64,000 nucleotides of DNA from Agelas oroides (lineage: Eukaryota > Porifera > Demospongiae > Agelasida > Agelasidae): NCBI GenBank assembly GCA_949130485.1, contig OX422186.1, forward strand, positions 7,378,792 to 7,442,791. The letters are read 5' to 3'. Each line of letters opens with the position of its first letter. Position 1 is the stretch's first letter. Both the position numbers and the translations under genes were made by a program. This document shows, in pieces, positions 11,701 to 23,411 of this stretch. Below the pieces are notes generated by a model. It ran no database searches, was not told where the DNA came from, and saw only the letters and a list, made by a program, of their open reading frames with translations.

Positions 11701-14700
11701 ATGTCACATTTGCAATTGGGATCAAAAATGGAAACAAGTGATAGTTTACCAAAGAAGTGTGACTATACCATTTTGTTCTTTTAACCCAAACAATCGAAAG
11801 CTTCAGGAAGGAAGATCAAGGCATCAAGCACTATTTTCACTGATCAAAATCTTGATCCAAGTTGCAATCACTTCAACAGGCAAAACGTAAAGTGACTACT
11901 CCTTGAGGTAATGTTCCACCCAACCTGTGTCCAGCAAAGATGAGCCATGGCGTCTTTGAGCGATCCACACCCTGCATGTGTTGATCCAGAAACTTGTACT
12001 GTGGTGAGCCTTGTGTGAAATTATGCTCTGTACTCATGAGCACAAAGTGGACACTGCCATAGTCAAACCCATACCTACAAAATGGAGCATTCATTATATT
12101 ACTATAATAGCTGTTCCTTCATTAAGTTTCAGGGTTAGTCACACAACCTGCAAGTCACATGACCTACAAGTCACATGACCACGACCTGCAAGTCACATGA
12201 CCTGCAAGTCATACGACCTGCCAGTCACATGACCTGCAAGTCACACAACCTGCAAGTCACATGACCACGACTTGCAAGTCACATGACCACGACTTGCAAG
12301 TCACATGACCTGCAAGTCACATTCCCATATCATATGAGCCTCTCTCACCACGCCTCATCCAGGGAAGGTCTGGGCATTGGGAATCTTCTCTCATGGGGCA
12401 CTCCACATTCCCCACCTGAGTCAAGTCCCTGGTAGTAAGAACTACAGATTGGGAGTAACGTACAACAACATTGCCAGATACAGAGAACAGTCATACATTT
12501 CACTACTTATGATCACATGACATGACTATCACATGACTATCACATGACATCACTGTAGCAGAGCATTGAACATACATTATCTCTACATCATAGTGTTAGT
12601 ACATTGCCGGGCTAATTTGTATAGCACTCCCAAATTTTAAGATTTAGTCACAGTTATTTACAATTTTGGCTTCCAAAAGATCACTTTGCAGTACATCACA
12701 ACAAGGTTTTAGACCTGCAACCTGATCGACTGGGGTCTATACGTTCTACACTGAGATTTATGATATTTGAAATGCCATACATATAAGGTAGATTTGGCAA
12801 ATGATATTACTATTGTTAACCTTATCCGCAGAACGCAAACATCATAAACATATTGTGGAGAGCCTTTTATCTTAAAAACTCACATCAGTGACATCAAGGG
12901 TGGAAAGATGATACAGAAAGCTCAACTGCTAAAAGATCAAAGATGTTTTTCAGGCAACAACAATATATATCTAGCTAGTGAAGGGCTGACTGTCATACAC
13001 ACCAGATGTTGAGTGCGTAGTTTGGCTGGACAGCATGAAAAACACTGTCTTGTTATTCTGGAAATCACCATTTGCTAATTAAATCATGCTCATGTGAGAA
13101 AAAAAGTACCAAACTTTTCCTGAATTTACGACCTAACAATGTTTGTGTACAGGAGAGTCTGGGGACGGGAACAAGCTATTTTCAGAGAGTAGAGTCACTA
13201 GTATATGTACCCAGAATCTGGCCAGTCTCTCTCGTGGTTTCCAATGCAGACCATGTAAGGTACTCTCGCAGCAACAGGTTGAATCAGGTCAAAGAAATCA
13301 TCCCACTGCAGAAGATAAAAGAGAAAGGAAAATTCTAAATGTATGTAGTTGACTTATCAGACAGGAAACAGTGTAAGCTACATAGCTGTGACATTTGGGG
13401 GCTTCTTACCACACCAGCATATCCTCTGGCATAGCTGATGTCTCCAATGTGCAGTACCAGATCAGTTTGATCTATCTGGTTCAGCACTAGACGAGTGGTG
13501 TTTAGGGCTGGCTGTTGACCTGGATCTACCTGTATGCTATCATCTGGCTGCCCGTTTCCCATGTCTAGGAAGGGAAGGAAGGAAGGAAGGAAGGAAGGAA
13601 GGAAGGAAGGAGAGAGGGAGGGAGGGAAGGAAGGAGAGAGGGAGGGAGGGAAGGAGAGAGGGAGGGAGGGAAGGAAGGAGAGAGGGAGGGAGGGAAGGAA
13701 GGAGAGAGGGAGGGAGAGAGGGAGGGAGGGAAGGAGAGAGGGAGGGAGGGAAGGAGGGAGGGAGGGAGGGAGGGAGGGAGGGAGGGAGGGAGGGAGGGAG
13801 GGAGGGAGGGAGGGAGGGAGGGAGGGAGGGAGGGAGGGAAGGAGAGAGGGAGGGAGGAAGGAGGGAGGGAGGGAGGGAGGGAGGGAGGGAGGGAGGGAGG
13901 GAGGGAGGGAGGGAGGGAGGGAGGGAGGGAGGCAGGGAGGGAGGGAGGGAGGGAGGGAGGGAGGGAGGGAGGGAGGGAGGGAGGGAGGGAGGGAGGGAGG
14001 GAGGGAGGGAGGGAGGGAGGGGTAGAGACAGCAAATTTATTTGTGCCATGCAATAGCTCAGCATGTAGACAATGGCGTATCTCTAGGCCTCTTGGTATGT
14101 ACCCTCACATGCAAAGGAGATGTTTATAAAAAATAAGGGAGTACTTGTCCCATGGCTGCCTAAAAGAGAGACCTCCATCACCGAACCATCATTTGACATG
14201 GGCTTGCAGGTTAACATCTCCGGCGATGACATTTAAACTGATTGGATTTTTCATTGACCCTAGTCTTTCTGTCTCCGGCTCTTTGCAATCTTTCCTGCCG
14301 AGACCCTGGGTCTCCCTTTTCTGTTCTAATATTCTAATTGCTCTCTCCTCAAAGCACTTTTCTCCCCCACCCCCCCCCCCCCCCCCCCTCTCTCCCAATC
14401 AGCTAAGACGGTGGGTCACCATTGGTTTCAGCAGAGATGCAGTGCTTACCCCCACTATTGCGGTGGGTCGTGTCAGTGTCAAACTAAACGACCGCATGGC
14501 TGTTGGTGCCAGCCAGGCACTGGCATGGCTTGCTGTGCGCCATCTGGGAGCCCACCCAATGGCGGCCTGATGAGATTCATCTTAGATGAATCTCATCAGA
14601 AGGAAGTGATTATGCATCACTTCCTGTCAGTTTTCGCCTACTCATTCAGTTACAGTTGCTCATGCTCAGACTGTGCAGGCTTTCACAAGTTGAAACCACG

Positions 14701-17700
14701 TGTGGGAGAGAGGGAGGGAGGCAGGGAGGGAAGGAGGGAGAAGGGAGAGAGGAGCTCAAGCTATCACGCCTATCTACTCTAAGTTTCTTTCCTCCTCCCT
14801 TCCCCTTCTCACTCTCTCCTCTCCTCCCTTCCTACCCTTAATGCATCCTTCAAAGACAGCTGTGCAAGTGATTCACAGATCACTACCAGCATCTTCCTTA
14901 CTTACAAAACACTCCATTAACGTGAACAAAAGTGGTTATATTTACATTGGAACTTAGTCAAGCGCCAATTAATCATGTGCACACCAGTACGTTTATCTAC
15001 ACACCATACCTCCATAAGCAACCACCCTGACAGTGACATCAGGTCCTGTCTGAGGTGCAGCCCTGAAGCTATACAAGTCACTCATCAAACCATCAACACT
15101 GTCTCCAAACATATAGTAGTACTGGGCTCCAGGAGTGAGACTGGTGTGAGAATGGGATGTGTAGGGAAATGGAATGGGAATGGAATGTGTTAAACCTTAA
15201 ATGTGGTACTTTAATCACAACTTTTACGCACAAACATAGAACAGTGACATTTGAATCTCTTGTAGTGAGATGATTGGTTCAAGCTGCAGTACATCAAAGA
15301 ATGGGGAAGCAAGGTAGTGTATCTACTTGTAACTTAGTGGAGGGAGATGATTGGCTCAAGCTGCAGTACATCAAAGAAAGCCTGGGAACAAAGGTAGTGT
15401 ATCTACTCGTAACTTAGTGGAGGGAGAGAGAGAGTAAATAGGACTCCCACTTCATTCCCAAGCCATCTCCATGAGCCTCCCTCAGTCTGGGAATGAGGTA
15501 CATTAAAGAGTATACACATTCTTACCTGTCTAACGTGACTTGGTGCAGCATGCCTGGGTCTCTATAACCAAAGTCAGTGGCGGGGCTGCCACACATATCA
15601 CTGGCATTGTATGTGCTGGAGGTGGCTTGTTTAGTGTGCGTCAATTGCCCAGGGCTACTGCCCCATTTGACAACCGGCTCGCTAGCATTGAGAGACACCC
15701 ATTGTAAGCTGGAAAGAAATGAGACCATATCAGTTAAATACAAGGCAAAAGATTGTTTCAGAAATCATCATTTAAAGATCAATGTCATCACTTACATTAA
15801 TTGAGATTGAGACCTAGCCTCGTACCCAGGCTCTTCCCGGGAGAGAGCCTGGAAGATTTGATCACTTGCCTCATGATGTAACATGCGTGGTTTGTGTGTG
15901 GTTTTGATAATTGAGTTATTGCCCATGCAGTCCAGCTTGAAATATTACTAGGGATGAGGCTATTATGCTCAAAAATTCACCCATTATGCTATGCTAGAAT
16001 GCTTCAAACTATGTCCGATTATGCTCTTGGTGTGTCCCTATTATGCTCATGCAGCAAGTTAATCAATTAATAGAATTTAGTTAAAACTGCGCCCCCAAGA
16101 TGCTCACGCTAACAAAATTAGCGCTGTTGATCCACCCTTTAGAGCGTAGTGCTACTTAGCTGCTTTTATCATGATCTTTGTCAAAACAAGCTTCACCACA
16201 AAGGAGGAGTCAGACATGAAACATCCCTTATGAATAGAAAGGCACACCTTTAACAGTTCATACCCATGCGCGCGCAGCGGAAGCACCTTACGCGCGCTCA
16301 ATGTTACCTTCCGATTATTCCCGATTATGCTCGCTCCGCAGAGCTACCGATTATTCCGGAAACTATGCCAGCATATTAGCCGCATCCCTAAATATTACCC
16401 AGCAGTGAAGTACTAGATCATCATTGTTGTAGTTCTGGATGTTGCTGGGACCTACGAATTGGCACTGAAAGACCGTTTCACCATTTGTTAGCTAGCTTGT
16501 AGGCTCCAAAAAGTGTAGATTCTACCAAGACTTTTTTACATAATCTCGTTCAGTTCAACGTGTGCTCAAGACGGTCGCCTTGTTGAGGCTCAGAGTGCTA
16601 GTTGCCGCTCACTACGACAGCAAGAAGCCCTTTGAAGCCACAATGAACAACTGTAGGTTCTGAAAACTAGTTCAATGAAGCTGTAAGCTCTAGTTATGTA
16701 GCTTCTACAAAGCTCGTCCCCAAGCCTGTTTGTTACACGGTTAGTTATGTGACCAAGCCTGGGAACCTGTTTTCGGAACTCACAGTTATCCATAGCAACC
16801 TTCCTTGCTATTATAGTGAGCGACAACCAGCGCTGTGAGCATCAAGAAGGCAACTGTCTCGAGTCCCCATTGAACTGAACGAGGCTATGTAAAAGCTAAG
16901 AATCTAAAACTTAGTGTGGCCTACAAGCTAACTAACAAACGGTGAAACACTCTTCTAGTGCCGATTCCTAGGTCCCCAGCAATGTCTAGAACTTAAACAA
17001 CAACGATGGTCAATTATTTTACTGCTGAGCAATATTTCGATCCAGACCATGTGGGAAATAATTCAATTATCAAAACCACACACAAAAACTATGTCATGAG
17101 GCAAATGATAAAAACTTCCAGGCTCTCTCCCCGTTTTTCTGGGGAAGACCCTAGGTACTAGGCTAATCGAGACCAAGAAAAAGATCAGTCATCAGTCTAG
17201 CCTCGTTCCCAGGTTTTCATGCATGGAGATGAGAGCCTGAGAACGAGGTTATCATCACTCATCACTGATTCAAGAAGAAAGACCAAGCAGAAAAGTCAAT
17301 GAGAAACTATTTCAAGGTCCTCACATCATGGTAGTGGGGTTCTCTGTTAATGCCAGGTGACCCTGAAGTGGTTCGTTGGGGTACTTGAAGTGTAAAATCT
17401 CAGTCACTGCTACAAGAACAGGATCACCAAGACCTGTGTAGGGTTGAGGAGAACTGGGTCCCATACTGACAAGGTGTTATACTATACTTCAGTGTCATTA
17501 TACCACCACTAACTCTCTGAGCTAGTCTCATTCCTAGGCCCTACCCCATTTGTTGGTCATCATGTTGTTGGTTTCTTTTGTGTGGTAGTGTAATTGAACT
17601 ACCCCTTATTAGCTATGGTATTTGGTCCCCTTGCTTTTGTATAAACCTTCATAGAATCATAAACAAAGTTTGTTTGCCTGCATGCAATTATGCATGGTAA

Positions 17701-18622
17701 ATTTCACTAGGCTCTCCCACCTTTCTCTAGGTTTTAGGCTTGTGTATGGGGAGATCAAGTAAAGGGTAGTTCTCAGCATCAGTTTGCACACTGGTGAGTC
17801 TCAGGTTATGCTTTGTTATTTCCCATATCTAACTTTCACACTGACCTCCCCTCAGAAACCCCATAATGACATCAGCCCTCATGTTGACCAGCCGAAACTG
17901 CAGCGAGCCCTTTCCTTCACTCAAATGAGTGGGAGAGTGCTTGGCATACTGGTAAAGAGAACAGCAAGCATGTTTTTATGTGATTCTCAATCGACTACCT
18001 ACAAGTCTGCTTGCAAACCAGTTATGTCAATCACAGCATAAACGTACCTGAAATTTAATTGGGGCATGGTTTATAGCATCAACGGTTCCATTTACAGGGG
18101 GAGAGTATATTCCAATCCAATCCTCAGGGGAGGGGTTGTCCACATTCGCCCATGTCACCGTCACCCAGTCTCCGGAGTGATCCAGCAGCGTCGCGTTGAG
18201 ATGGAAAGAGATGGCATTGTCTGCCAAAATAGGAAAAATAAGAGAACTGCAATCACACTGCATATCGACCATAATTTAGTTAGTCCAGACAAATGTTGTA
18301 AGTAGACCAATGACCTTATCTTATGACTGCCTTGCTGTGCTTTGTCTCTAGCTGGATAGCTAATATACAGCGTAGCATTTCTGATGGTTTCTGCTTGTTG
18401 GCTCCTGGTTTGTGCTGCTTGTAATATTAAGTTGGCTTCCGTTCTGTAGCTAGCGCATGCACGAGTAGTTCTGTTTGTAGTTGGCTTTAAACAAGTGGTT
18501 CTCTCACCCAGTTTGACTTGTACTCTCTCGTGGCGCAGAAAGTCCAGAGGAGTGAAGTAGGTATGTCCGGCAGCCAGACCTACTAGGTATACTGCCGCTG
18601 ACACAAGCAATAGTATCTTCAT
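5701..18622 (-). CDS. PAP-1: secreted purple-acid-phosphatase-like metallophosphoesterase
   Basis: Fourteen coding exons join in frame to 562 residues: 18622-18508, 18220-18048, 17948-17846, 17433-17325, 15708-15526, 15140-15010, 13564-13410, 13305-13211, 12441-12349, 12074-11925, 10152-10059, 8595-8453, 6276-6237, 5805-5701 (TGA). Residues 1-18 form a signal peptide ([18 protein letters not shown]). An N-terminal beta domain follows, with GDWVTVTW and DWIGIYSPP, as in plant PAP27-type nucleotide pyrophosphatase/phosphodiesterases. The catalytic domain shows all five metal-ligand blocks: YGDMG (D272), GDISYARGY (D313, Y316), GNHE (N346), FAGHRPMY (H435) and GHHHSY (H478, H480). Family members hydrolyse phosphomonoesters or pyrophosphate bonds at a two-metal site outside the cytosol; the substrate here is unknown. 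Oddity: the residue after GHHHSYQ is Thr484, where PAP-2 and PAP-3 have Arg. PAP-1 and PAP-2 are close paralogues, including parts of their introns. Introns hold a hAT MITE, foldbacks and simple repeats. Confidence 0.88.
6304..8452. other. PAP-1 intron 12, with remnants of a TA-flanked element
   Basis: Intronic sequence between the GHHH exon and the short penultimate exon. It contains TTTCCCGATCTACAGTA near 6782 and ACCATAGATCGGAAAACTTT near 7368, both resembling the termini of the better preserved element at 50476-50835. Open frames at 7771-8109 on both strands show no recognisable domain. Confidence 0.4.
9335..9388. repeat. Short tandem repeat (AGTCCACC)
   Basis: Four to five imperfect copies of a 9-14-bp unit around AGTCCACCAGTCC, in PAP-1 intron 11. 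Confidence 0.8.
10395..11380. mobile_element. Possible degenerate DNA-transposon remnant in PAP-1 intron 10
   Basis: The motif AATTGGAGTGTCCG occurs in direct orientation at about 10686 and 11335, with related ATTAGAGAGG and TTTTAGAGAG strings nearby. That resembles terminal or subterminal repeats of pogo/Tigger-like elements. Open frames in between have no identified domain and the ends are not defined. Confidence 0.3.
12150..12322. repeat. Minisatellite in PAP-1 intron 9 (~15-bp unit)
   Basis: About eleven copies of a ~15-bp unit, CCTGCAAGTCACATGA with variants. It lies between the GGECGVP exon (12349-12441) and the exon ending in FAGH (11925-12074). The same repeat occupies the equivalent intron of PAP-2. 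Confidence 0.93.
13566..14020. repeat. (GGAA)n/(GGGA)n microsatellite at the intron 6 acceptor of PAP-1
   Basis: About 455 bp of GGAA and GGGA tetranucleotides. On the gene strand (minus) it reads (CCCT)n/(CCTT)n and runs straight into the splice acceptor CCTAG at 13565, so it is the polypyrimidine tract of intron 6, greatly expanded. Long repetitive ORFs on both strands are artefacts of the repeat. Confidence 0.95.
14567..14626. repeat. Two adjacent near-perfect palindromes in PAP-1 intron 6
   Basis: A palindrome at 14567-14599, with arms CTGATGAGATTCATCT and AGATGAATCTCATCAG, is followed two bases later by another at 14602-14626, with arms AGGAAGTGAT and ATCACTTCCT. They lie between the microsatellite and a second GGGA/CCCT-rich patch at 14700-14840. 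A C homopolymer runs at about 14364-14388. Confidence 0.85.
15817..17163. mobile_element. Large TA-flanked foldback element with AGCCTCGT ends
   Basis: The left part (about 15817-16620) and right part (about 16830-17163) are reverse complements for several hundred bases. Examples are GCCTCATGA with GTGTGTGGTTTTGATAATTGA, and ACCGTTTCACCATTTGTTAG against its complement near 16935. Outer ends read TA|GCCTCGTACC and its complement |TA. It sits in PAP-1 intron 4. The left arm is interrupted by the hAT element at 15949-16390. Confidence 0.8.
15949..16390. mobile_element. hAT-type MITE (442 bp) with 8-bp target duplication
   Basis: Terminal inverted repeats TAGGGATG(A/C)GGCTA(T/A)TATGCT at both ends. 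An exact 8-bp duplication AATATTAC lies at 15941-15948 and 16391-16398. Eight-base duplications with TAGGG-type ends are characteristic of hAT elements. There is no transposase ORF, so it is non-autonomous. It is nested inside the left arm of the 15817-17163 foldback. Confidence 0.88.
17200..17248. mobile_element. Mini-foldback, AGCCTCGTTCCCAGG family
   Basis: A ~49-bp hairpin with ends GCCTCGTTCCCAGG and CCTGAGAACGAGG in PAP-1 intron 4, flanked by TA on the left and TTA on the right. It belongs to the family described at 47019-47169. Confidence 0.7.
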
Positions 18623-20337
18623 CTTCGAAAGCGCAGCTGTACTGACCTTGACCTTGTGCCTCACCGAGCAAACCACGCTCTTTGGAGGTGGGGCTTCTTT
18701 ATCCGTAGCCCCGCCCTCCGCCCGCAAGCAGGGTCGGTTCTTCCAACCCTTTTCCATCACATCGGATCCTGAGCTTCTATTAGAAAAAGCCAAACTACAT
18801 TGGGGGAAAATTAACTATAAATTGATCCAATTGCATATGTGGAAATCGGTAAAGTGGATTCAGCGACAAACTGCAAGACTCATAGCCGCTCATTTCCAGG
18901 CCTTGTTACAATCTAGTTTTTGATCACTTACACATACTTTAACTGATCAATAACTGCGGCCAGGTATAGAGGATGAGATATATTCTCTAGCCAGGCCACG
19001 GTGTGTACTATCTGTAGTTCATTATCTCACTTGGTATAAGTTTGGAAGACTTTTCTGAATCATGCTTTATTAAAACAAACCAGCCACAGCCACATTTTAT
19101 AGCTTCTTGTTATCTCCTATGGAAAAAAAATAAATAAGGAACAATCACTGATTTTAAGGTAGCTAGCTAGCTATTCTGCATCCTTTAATTTGAAAGTCAA
19201 AATAGGGTTTAGCCACACTTGGCCCTAGTAGCTATATAGGCAGGGGATAGGGGACAATTAATGTAGCAATCACAACCAGAAGGTTGTGAATCCTTTCACT
19301 GTACAGTAAACAACTCAGGCAGGCTCATGGTTTGCAGTAAGGTGTTCATCGCATTCCAAGGACTAGGCCCTGATTTGGATCTACTAGTCCATTTCCTCTA
19401 CAGAAGGTGTGGGTAAATTAAGGCCCATGTGGTAAATTAAGGCCCATGAGCTAAGCTATCTTGTGCCATAGTGCGTGGGAAGATCAAAGGCGCCGGTGTG
19501 CCAATATATGCCATATGGCACTGCCCGCTAGGGCTTCCCAGTGCCAATATGAGAATAGTGGCACACCGGCGTCTTTGATCTCCCACGCACTTAATGAGAT
19601 ATTGGCACTGGAAGGTATACCTACGGTCAATTAGTAGCAACAGCTTTTTTCTGCATTGTTGGAAAAGAAATACAGTCAAATTACAGAAAAAAAAAACAAG
19701 ACACAAAACTGAGTGTTCACTAAGAACATCTACAAACGTTCCAAGGGTCAACAGGACGCGATCGTTCGCTTTCAGTAACTCGGTACATTCCACACAGCCC
19801 CGTACGTTTACACAGCCCTCACACAGCTCCGTAAGTTCACACAGCCTCGTGGCTATCCCCCGTGTGGCGTAGACGGTTCACACAGCCATCGTAGTATCAT
19901 TTATATATTTGCTATAGCGGTGATTCTCTGCAACGAATACGAATCCTTCGCTGTACACCTCCAACTCCAACTCTTTCTTGTTAGTGCCAGACCGCGTGTC
20001 TTCCGCAGTGGCCGCAGTGTAGCTACGCTCGTTTTCACAGCGCCTCCGAGCCCTGAGTAGTGAAGTTGCTGTTTCTTTCGATCTGCACTTTCGAGATTTA
20101 ACGGAAATTTTCAGCATTACTCCCAGATCACTCCATCAACACGGGGGATAGCACACAAAGATCAGCATACCAGTCACCTTCAAAGAAAAAGTCAACGGAG
20201 AAACTCCTTCACAGCACAGCAACTCTTTCTTGGTCGATCGAAATTATGGCGCAACTTGGTTCACGTTCGTATTACACCGTGCACTGTTAGCACTCGTACG
20301 TACATTCTTGTGCTCCTTCCGTATACTATGGCACAAA

Positions 20338-20484
20338 TTAGTTATTGTATGGCTGCTCGTGCCCACAGCAAATATTGGCACTGCGTGACGTCAAAGCACT
20401 CGGGCCTACGGTACGGCCCTTGTGCTTTGACGTCACGCAGTGCCAATATTTGCCGTGTGACACTCGCAACCATACAATAACTAA
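20338..20484. mobile_element. Near-perfect palindromic foldback MITE
   Basis: 147 bp whose halves are reverse complements. Outer ends are TTAGTTATTGTATGG and CCATACAATAACTAA. Inner arms read AAATATTGGCACTGCGTGACG and its complement, and the centre is near GGCCTACGGTACGGCC. The class and the exact duplication are unclear. Confidence 0.85.
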
Positions 20485-21000
20485 TACATGTGGCATACAC
20501 AAGGAAGTGCATGCCAAATCTCTCAAGTTGCATTTGTCAGTCAGGCTGGCAAGATTAAAGAGCTGCTTGTGTAACTATAGATGGTATAGCAATTAGAGTG
20601 ATGAAGCACTCTATCTTGCCATGACCATAGATATAAGCTATAGCAAATGCTTCTGCATCTCTGTCATAATTTTTTTTAAGCAATTGATCAATTAAGTTGG
20701 GAAACAAGCATAGCATGGTATGAAAACATTTTCTGTGCATGGTTTTGAAGTTTACATGACAATAAGATACAAAGCTATTATTGTAGCAATATAACAATTA
20801 AGCACATAAGCATGAGTATACAAATGAACGGGCTCACAGTCAATAAAAGCTAGTGATCATATCTGTTGGCAATTTAGCTATACTGCAAAAATATTAAACA
20901 TTGGCATTACTGTATAGACCTATAGTGACTGATATCTGCACCAATAAGCAGTGTCTGGTACACATGTGGATTCACTATCCTATCTGAAAGTTGTTCTTCA

Positions 21001-21487
21001 TCACACAACTCTTGTTGTCTGAAGCAACGGCCTTGCCACCTTTGTTGCAGAAACTTGCAAATGTTTCTTGACTTTTGCTGACATTTTTGAGGTATTCCCA
21101 ACCACAAAAGGAGTCTGTATGCCACGTATACAACAAAGTACATCATGCAGCAGCAGTGCTGCAGTATACCCTGCCAACTGAATCCACTTTCCTTGTAGCA
21201 ATGCTATACTGTAAACTATCCACATTGTTGCAAGACCCGGTGATGCTAGAATTAAACTATCCAAAACGTTTAGCCAGCTTTTCTTCTAAGGACGCAGCAG
21301 AGCAAACAACAACAATCCTATAACAAATACTATTGCAGATATATAGGATCCATTCAAACTCACTGAGCTGATAAACCCTGGCAATAAAAATCAGGAATCG
21401 TGCAGTGAAGTATAATAACAGCAGTGTACCTATAGTCACATTTGCCATCTGTTCTGTTTCTGTAGCAACCCTGAAAAACATCTGCAA
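21001..21487 (-). other. Unassigned hydrophobic open frames (possible exons)
   Basis: Two overlapping minus-strand frames in different phases. 21257-21487 includes the hydrophobic stretch TIGTLLLLYFTARFLIF. 21001-21264 includes MWIVYSIALLQGKW and LAGYTAALLLHDVLCC and ends at TGA. Together they could be exons of a small membrane protein, but I could not define splice sites that join them and recognise no family. They may equally be chance ORFs. Confidence 0.2.
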
Positions 21488-21723
21488 ATATGTGCAGTGC
21501 TGGCCACCTGATTTTCAAGCAACCAAGCAGCTTCTGAAATGTTTTTGTGGGGTATATAAGGAGAAGCAATGGGGGGCAGATCAATGAAAGTTGACAAGAC
21601 GGCAATTTCAAGGATGGCAAAAGCTGTTCATAAAGCTAGCCTTGTTCCCTGGCCTCCCACGTGCGCATGCGTGATGTAATCAAGCGCCTTGCAAGCACAC
21701 AGAGTCTACGCTGTGTTTCAATC

Positions 21724-22952
21724 ATGGGAAAAACCATTGCCGAAGCTATTCTTGCTGTAATGTACTGCGCGATTGCACTGTGCATCCTTCTTAGTTGTAT
21801 TGTAGTCTGCTGTTATGTAAGGTAAGGAGATCTGTTTCATGCCAGCTAAATAGCGGCGCCTCGAAGGTGAGTCGCCGGTTGCGGGTCAATTTCACACTGA
21901 AATTGTGCTAATTATTGCTAACATTCAGTACAGTATAGTATAGGCTTTTGAGTACCTCTGTGCAGACTGATTTTCTGATTGATCAGGAAAATAACCTCTG
22001 CTTGGTGCCTTGCTGGTCCACAGTTTTGTAGTTGTGATAAATCCAGTAGCTATAATGCAAGTGTGCTTAGGGTTATAATACGTACTTGCCAGAGCTAGAG
22101 CATGTATAAACGTGTACAGTGTCATGCATGGAAGGTATGTTTTCCACATCATACATTTAATGATACGTCATGTACACTCTTAATTGTGTCTATGAGAAGG
22201 TTGGGGCAGGCAAAAGTATGTGTAACATGCATTTGTCATAGTATCATAACTAGTTCATGCACATGTTGGTGAAGAATTTGTGCAGTTCATCAATATATAT
22301 TCTGCCTCTATAGATACGGAAAGAAACAGAAGAAAGCAAAAAAGTATGTGTACATATTTAAACAATGTCACGATGTATTTGGATATACTATGACAATCAT
22401 TCATACGCGAGCATGCATTAAAAATTTGCATATATAGTGTCAGAGTGATGAATGTAGAGTGGCTATGGAATTCAGAACCAGCTAGTCACATGTTGAGCAG
22501 TGCATGTGAATGCAGATTGGGACACCAAAAACAAAAGCATTGTGCATACTTTCAAGAGTGTGTTCCTGAAACTTTTCATGCAGCAATACGGTGGGTAACA
22601 TTCAGGATGCATAATTACAGGGGCTGGGTTGAAAATTTTAAGACCTAATATAGTAATGAGTCTAACTAACTGCAGGGCCACCAATACTTGTTCCAGCGCT
22701 CACACACATGAACTGATAGATGACACTTTGGGAGCAAGGTACAGGCTTTTTGCATGCCAAATTTGTGTGGAACACTAAAACACGTTGTTGTTTTTTTCTC
22801 TTCTATTCAGTGAAACTGAATGTTCTGCATATGATCACCTTGCGGCAACTTCATCTGCGTGCACAGTTCAAAACCCTTCATATGCCCCAACAGGCATTTG
22901 TGATGATGAATATGGATTTGAGGGCAGTGTGGAATATGAGGACATGAACTAA
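21724..22952 (+). CDS. TM-A: small single-pass membrane protein with NPSY and YEDM tail motifs
   Basis: Four exons join in frame: 21724-21821, 22314-22343, 22676-22738, 22811-22952, giving 110 residues. All junctions are phase 2 and GT/AG. The protein has a very short N-terminus and a hydrophobic segment at residues 8-32. A strongly basic stretch follows (YGKKQKKAKK, 34-43), which predicts an outside N-terminus and a cytoplasmic C-terminus. The tail has NPSY (85-88), DEYGF (Y98) and VEYEDMN (Y106, a YxxM motif). I do not recognise the family. TM-B and TM-C share the exon layout, the membrane segment pattern (ALC/LFxLLxCIxxC) and the C-T-V-x-N-P-x-Y-A core. The gene is divergent from PAP-1. 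Splicing is predicted, not observed; the conserved intron phases and the matching paralogues support it. Confidence 0.75.
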
Positions 22953-23411
22953 TGACACATGCAGTGTGCAAAGTAATTCTTAGTAGTGTGAAGATGGCTC
23001 CTAACAGTCTAAATACCCCATTAGGCTCCATTTACATTGTTTTCTATATATAGATGACCTTCTTCATTGTTTGCATTACAAGTACTTTACAGTTGCTTAA
23101 CCATCTTATGGATATGCTGCAAAGTCTTTTTTGCATATTGTGCAAACAAAGTGTGAACGAATAACTTAAAGGGTGCTATAATGCACATGTTTTGGTGTCA
23201 CGCTACAAAAGTATGGGTTGTGAGAAAGGTGTTTGCACATACTTGGTTTTTTGAGTGGGGGGTTGAGAGAAAGTTACCGGTATATAAGGAGAGGGATCAT
23301 GACTCAAAACTGCTTGATAGCTTTAGAATACTGTGAAATTCATGTGACATCATACACAGACTAGCAAGTAAACTGGAAAAATGACAAGGAGTTACGTATG
23401 AGCTATATATA

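Larger units (their letters stand above)
18623..21723. other. Divergent spacer between PAP-1 and TM-A
   Basis: The shared upstream region of two divergently oriented genes. It contains an inverted repeat at 19465-19595 (GGCGCCGGTGTGCC against GGCACACCGGCGTC), a long palindrome at 20338-20484, and a repetitive CACACAGCC patch at 19790-19890. Minus-strand hydrophobic ORFs at 21001-21487 are listed separately. No promoter element could be assigned with confidence. Confidence 0.55.

Noticed and set aside
11873..11934. PAP-1 losing the GHRPMY motif (GHRLGG in the raw frame)
   Set aside because: The apparent change is intron read-through after a GT donor; the next exon at 10152 restores RPMY.
13534..14064. 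Long Gly/Arg/Glu and Pro/Ser/Leu repeat ORFs
   Set aside because: They are translations of the tetranucleotide microsatellite in an intron, open in several frames at once.
18161..18793. A single 210-residue ORF containing the PAP-1 leader
   Set aside because: It reads through a GTGAGA donor and intron 1. The spliced form matches PAP-3 and keeps the frame.
19878..20117. Basic 79-residue minus-strand ORF upstream of TM-A
   Set aside because: No family recognised and no supporting splice sites; it sits beside repetitive CACACAGCC sequence, so it is not called as a gene.
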